A DNA stretch of 64,000 bases from JBMOKT01 sp049323895 (lineage in GTDB: Bacteria; Bacillota; Peptococcia; Peptococcales; BICA1-8). Below the pieces are notes generated by a model that was not told the DNA's origin, did no database searches, and saw nothing but the letters and a program-made list of their open reading frames with translations. The translations under genes and the position numbers were made by a program. Shown piece by piece: positions 61,186 to 64,000 of this stretch. The stretch spans positions 1-64,000 of the forward strand of contig JBMOKT010000008.1 in NCBI GenBank assembly GCA_049323895.1, read 5' to 3'. Positions within the stretch are counted from its first letter, which is position 1. Every line of letters starts with the position of its first letter.

Positions 61186-61341
61186 ATGGGGATTAATGTT
61201 ATTGCGTGGTTAACCCTGATTGTATTCAGTGGTATTCTTTTTTATCAAATGTTCGGGCTGGATGACGCATTTGACCCGATGCTGGCAGAACATGTTGATT
61301 TCGATATGAAAAAACCTGAAAACGGAGATCATCATCACTAA
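61186..61341 (+). CDS. 51-residue single-span membrane protein
   Basis: A strong ribosome site (AAAGGAGG) precedes an ATG, and the frame encodes one membrane helix (NVIAWLTLIVFSGILFYQMF) and an acidic tail ending in three histidines (NGDHHH). No family was recognised. A hairpin follows directly. The clear ribosome site supports a real gene. Confidence 0.7.
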   Translation: MGINVIAWLTLIVFSGILFYQMFGLDDAFDPMLAEHVDFDMKKPENGDHHH

Positions 61342-61360
61342 AAAACGTCTGCGGCGTTTA
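61342..61360 (+). terminator. hairpin after the 51-residue gene
   Basis: AAACGTC and GGCGTTT form a short stem; the flanking TAGTGGCAAGTAAAACAC matches that after 22262. Confidence 0.5.
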
Positions 61361-61433
61361 GTGGCAAGTAAAACACATAAAAACCTTTCTACTATAACAA
61401 AATCCCAAAGAACTTAATGGGGCTTTCCGCCAA

Positions 61434-63650
61434 TTAAGATACCATGGGATTTTTATATTTATCATTTATCGGGAATACCAATGTAAAAGTAGTACCATGT
61501 TCTTTACTGCTTTCTATTTCAATTCGCCCACTATGACTTTGAATTATTTGATAGGAGATACTCATCCCTAATCCAGTACCTTTCTCCTTAGTAGTATAGA
61601 AAGGTGTGGCTAACTTCATCTTTTCTTCTTCAGACATAATTTTTCCATTGTTATAAATTGAGAGATAGCATTCGGAGGTAATATTATCAAATCCAGTTTG
61701 AATAATAAGCTTGGGTTTAGGGGTTTCCTCCATAGCATCAATAGCATTCTTTATAATATTCAAAATCACCTGTTTAATCTGGTTTTCATCAAGCATTATT
61801 TTTTCATTAGTATTAGCTAAATTATATTCTACCTTTATTCCCTTTTTAAAGGTATTGGTTTCAATCAAAAGTCTCATTGAGTCAATAATATCAACAAGTG
61901 ATGACTCTTCCAATTTGGGAGGTCTAGGTTTAGCAAAATTTAAGAAATCACTAACAATTTTGTCTAAGCCCTTACTTTCTCTTTCTATTGCTTGGGCATA
62001 TTCTTTTATTGCTTCATCATTGGATTTAAAATTAATTAGCTGGCTATAACCTAGAATTGCTGTCAAAGGGTTTTTTACCTCATGGACAATTCCTGCTGCC
62101 ATTTGTCCCAATAAGGCTAGCTTTTCTTGCTGTTGTATTATTTCTTGGTCCTGCTTCATTTTTGTTATATCAGATGCTATTGCAATTGCTCCAATAATAT
62201 CACTATCAATATCAAGTATGGGACCTGTATGTAATAGAAACTCTTTAACATGACCCGTAGGAGTAATAATTCTCGCTTGGATATTTTCCTTTACTATTTG
62301 CCCGGATAATACTTTGTTAGCAAGTCCCCTTTCACTAATTTTAATTAAATCAGCAATTTCATCTATATTCTTACCAACAATATCCTTAGAATTAAGTTCT
62401 GAAGCTTCTTCGAATTCTTTATTGCAAATAATAACCTTTTTTGATTTATCGAAGACTAATACGGCATTATTAACAGCATCTAATATTGTCCGTGTTTGTA
62501 GTTGCATATTCTCTATTGCCTGAATTTTCTTAGCTTCATCAAATAGATATAAAAATTTACCACTATTAAGTTTGTATGCATCTATAACCAATTTAATCTT
62601 TTCTCCAGATGCTTTTGTAAAAATCCGCAGTTGATTCTGTAATATCTGAGGATGTCCATCTTTAAAGCATCTAATCAAAGGAGTTAAAGAGCCTTCACTT
62701 GCAAAGATTTTTTTTGTAATTTCTGTATCTTTTAAACCAGCAAAATCCTTAAAATTATAACCTAATAGTTCTTCTGCTTTTCTATTGGCAAAGGTTAATT
62801 TATAATCACTATCATATGTTGTAATGGCTAATGGCATTTCATTTAAAATTTCATTTGTATATTTAATGTTTTCCTCCAACTTTTTGTAGGGAAAGGTTAT
62901 AACACTAACGATAATTCCTCGAAATAGAAAATAGTAATAAGTAACTCTTAATAAATGCGCTAATATCTGGAAGTAGGCTGAATATACATTATTTAAGATT
63001 AAGCATATATTTGAAATAGCAGCTACTATAAATGCTAAATATATCCAATAATATATTATTAGTTCTTTAGTAAGTATCTTATCTCTTAACCTGTATAAGC
63101 CTATTAAGAATAATCCTATTAAAAACAATTCGAATAGATTGTAGGCACTACCTATTCCATTTTCATTTAATAAAATATTTTGGGAAATACGCAATACTTG
63201 CAGCGAATAAAAAACACATACTATAATAAGTGAAGAACAGAACAAGCCAAACCATTTGTTCAATCGAAATTTTAATGTTCGCGTGGATATTATGAACAAA
63301 ACCATTCCTTCGACTAACCTTAGAACTATGGAATATTCTAACGAAAAATCTTCAAAACCCACAAAGCCATAAAATATGTGGAATATTTCTAAAATTGCAA
63401 CAATAAAGAAGCCAAATCCTAGTAATTTAACTGCTGGTTTATTATTTTCATAGGTATACCATACAATTAGAAATATTATAAAGGATACTAGAAAGGATAA
63501 GAATTCAAAAATCTCGTAAAGAAATATTGAATAATTGTGCCAAAAAGGAGAATGCAAAATTAATTTAGCAACAATTATATTTATAATTAGAGCTATAACT
63601 GCATAAAGATTGATTAACTTTAATTCTTTTTTAATGCCTATTTGCTCCAA
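61434..63650 (-). CDS. MASE3-like membrane PAS histidine kinase
   Basis: This protein of about 738 residues has an N-terminal membrane domain with seven to eight helices (residues 12-265, MASE3-like, FLSFLVSFIIFLIVWYTYEN). A PAS domain follows near residues 275-380, and a second PAS (TILDAVNNAVLVFDKSKKVI) near residues 395-510. HisKA is next (MAAGIVHEVKNPLTAILGYS), and then HATPase boxes NIIKNAIDAM, DNIT... and GTGLGMSI. It resembles KinB-type sporulation kinases. No response regulator is present. The start used is a TTG eight bases after GAGG; an earlier GTG overlaps that site. Confidence 0.87.
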   Translation of the reverse strand: MEQIGIKKELKLINLYAVIALIINIIVAKLILHSPFWHNYSIFLYEIFEFLSFLVSFIIFLIVWYTYENNKPAVKLLGFGFFIVAILEIFHIFYGFVGFEDFSLEYSIVLRLVEGMVLFIISTRTLKFRLNKWFGLFCSSLIIVCVFYSLQVLRISQNILLNENGIGSAYNLFELFLIGLFLIGLYRLRDKILTKELIIYYWIYLAFIVAAISNICLILNNVYSAYFQILAHLLRVTYYYFLFRGIIVSVITFPYKKLEENIKYTNEILNEMPLAITTYDSDYKLTFANRKAEELLGYNFKDFAGLKDTEITKKIFASEGSLTPLIRCFKDGHPQILQNQLRIFTKASGEKIKLVIDAYKLNSGKFLYLFDEAKKIQAIENMQLQTRTILDAVNNAVLVFDKSKKVIICNKEFEEASELNSKDIVGKNIDEIADLIKISERGLANKVLSGQIVKENIQARIITPTGHVKEFLLHTGPILDIDSDIIGAIAIASDITKMKQDQEIIQQQEKLALLGQMAAGIVHEVKNPLTAILGYSQLINFKSNDEAIKEYAQAIERESKGLDKIVSDFLNFAKPRPPKLEESSLVDIIDSMRLLIETNTFKKGIKVEYNLANTNEKIMLDENQIKQVILNIIKNAIDAMEETPKPKLIIQTGFDNITSECYLSIYNNGKIMSEEEKMKLATPFYTTKEKGTGLGMSISYQIIQSHSGRIEIESSKEHGTTFTLVFPINDKYKNPMVS

Positions 63651-63786
63651 ATGGCACACCTCTTAAAAACATAGTAATTGAAATATTTTATCATAATATG
63701 GTAATGGAAGTATTTTATCATAATAGGTATTGAATATCTTGTCGAAATTAGTAATTATGTAAAGAAGAAATTGTTTATCATATAAA

Positions 63787-63810
63787 AATGTTGCCGTATT
63801 GCGCAACATT
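63787..63810. repeat. 8-bp stem hairpin
   Basis: AATGTTGC and GCAACATT form a perfect 8-bp stem with an eight-base loop. It lies just before the CCCCAGAGG hairpin and matches the layout seen near 13560 and 14860 in a weaker form. Confidence 0.5.
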
Positions 63811-63824
63811 TACAAAGTGTAAAG

Positions 63825-63852
63825 CACCCCCAGAGGTATTCCTCTGGGGGTG
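63825..63852. terminator. CACCCCCAGAGG hairpin
   Basis: A perfect 12-bp stem (CACCCCCAGAGG, TATT loop, CCTCTGGGGGTG). It belongs to the same hairpin family as 13605 and 14893. There is no good T-run, so whether it terminates transcription is unclear. Confidence 0.55.
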
Positions 63853-64000
63853 GTGTCTTGATGGACTATTTCGTTGTACTACGACATATGAAGTAAATCT
63901 TCTAAAGGTTTCCTAATTCCCTCTTATAAGCTAAAATTATGCCATAGAGTGATGCAGGGCTGTACTCCCCATCAATTTTAATGTGGTTATTAGTTTATCC

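Larger units (their letters stand above)
63651..64000. other. gene-free end of the window
   Basis: Apart from the hairpins at 63787-63810 and 63825-63852 nothing was recognised. A minus-strand frame of about 27 codons near 63910-63995 might be the end of a gene outside the window, but an upstream stop at the window edge argues against this. Confidence 0.5.

Noticed and set aside
63880..64000. C-terminal part of a minus-strand gene at the window edge
   Set aside because: The frame is only about 27 codons and shows a stop at the window edge, so it cannot be supported.

Overview
The window is an AT-rich chromosomal segment from an anaerobic Firmicute of the Clostridia class, most likely a Peptococcaceae-like organism. 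Supporting signs are strong GGAGG ribosome sites with frequent TTG and GTG starts, an HdrABC-Flx electron-transfer operon, an adenosylcobalamin-type mutase operon, an agr-type quorum locus, a TPP riboswitch, and an acsA/acuA pair arranged as in Bacillus. No rRNA, tRNA, complete insertion sequence or CRISPR array was seen.

Layout. 0.2-3.5 kb: a PadR regulator with a HAAS-FtsW/RodA fusion, a CPBP protease and decayed small genes. 3.6-10 kb: an ECF sigma factor, its membrane anti-sigma factor and two large propeller-like lipoproteins, all on the minus strand. 10-16 kb: a PAS histidine kinase and small membrane proteins. 16.3-18.5 kb: a TPP riboswitch with thiW, a cupin, trpP with a leader that looks like a TRAP target, and a YlbF-family protein. 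18.7-22.2 kb: an EamA transporter, acsA, and divergent acuA. 22.4-31.5 kb: an eight-gene minus-strand catabolic-looking operon (B12 mutase with fused cobalamin domain, P-loop ATPase, 79-residue protein, permease, FAD protein, SelA-like PLP enzyme, RidA, unknown protein). 31.7-36.0 kb: a Clp-fold membrane protease, a metallopeptidase, a GGDEF/HD-GYP protein, and agrD, agrB and a membrane protein. 36.5-43.4 kb: hdrCBA-flxDCBA. 43.6-46.5 kb: small housekeeping and stress genes. 46.6-54.8 kb: a candidate aromatic natural-product cluster. 55-63.7 kb: small proteins, a DUF401-type permease, a CopZ-like protein, GDPD, cardiolipin synthase and a second PAS histidine kinase.

The most interesting candidates are as follows. 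(1) The 46.6-54.8 kb cluster pairs a GriI-type aldolase and a GriH-type dehydroquinate synthase II with two phenylacetate-CoA-ligase-like enzymes and an amidohydrolase. This is the enzyme set expected for a benzoxazole built from 3-amino-4-hydroxybenzoate (closoxazole type). (2) The B12 mutase/PLP/RidA operon may be an undescribed amino-acid breakdown route. (3) The agr-like signalling locus has a previously hidden 40-residue AgrD, no nearby AgrC kinase or AgrA, and a c-di-GMP enzyme directly downstream. (4) A twelve-triplet NAG array lies over the trpP ribosome site.

Intergenic regions carry several dispersed short repeats: heptamer arrays (TAGTGGC and GTGACTG types), CTGTAG arrays, a CCCCAGAGG hairpin family, and a roughly 100-bp element present twice. 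Functional statements rest on reading the translated sequences by eye. No database search was run.
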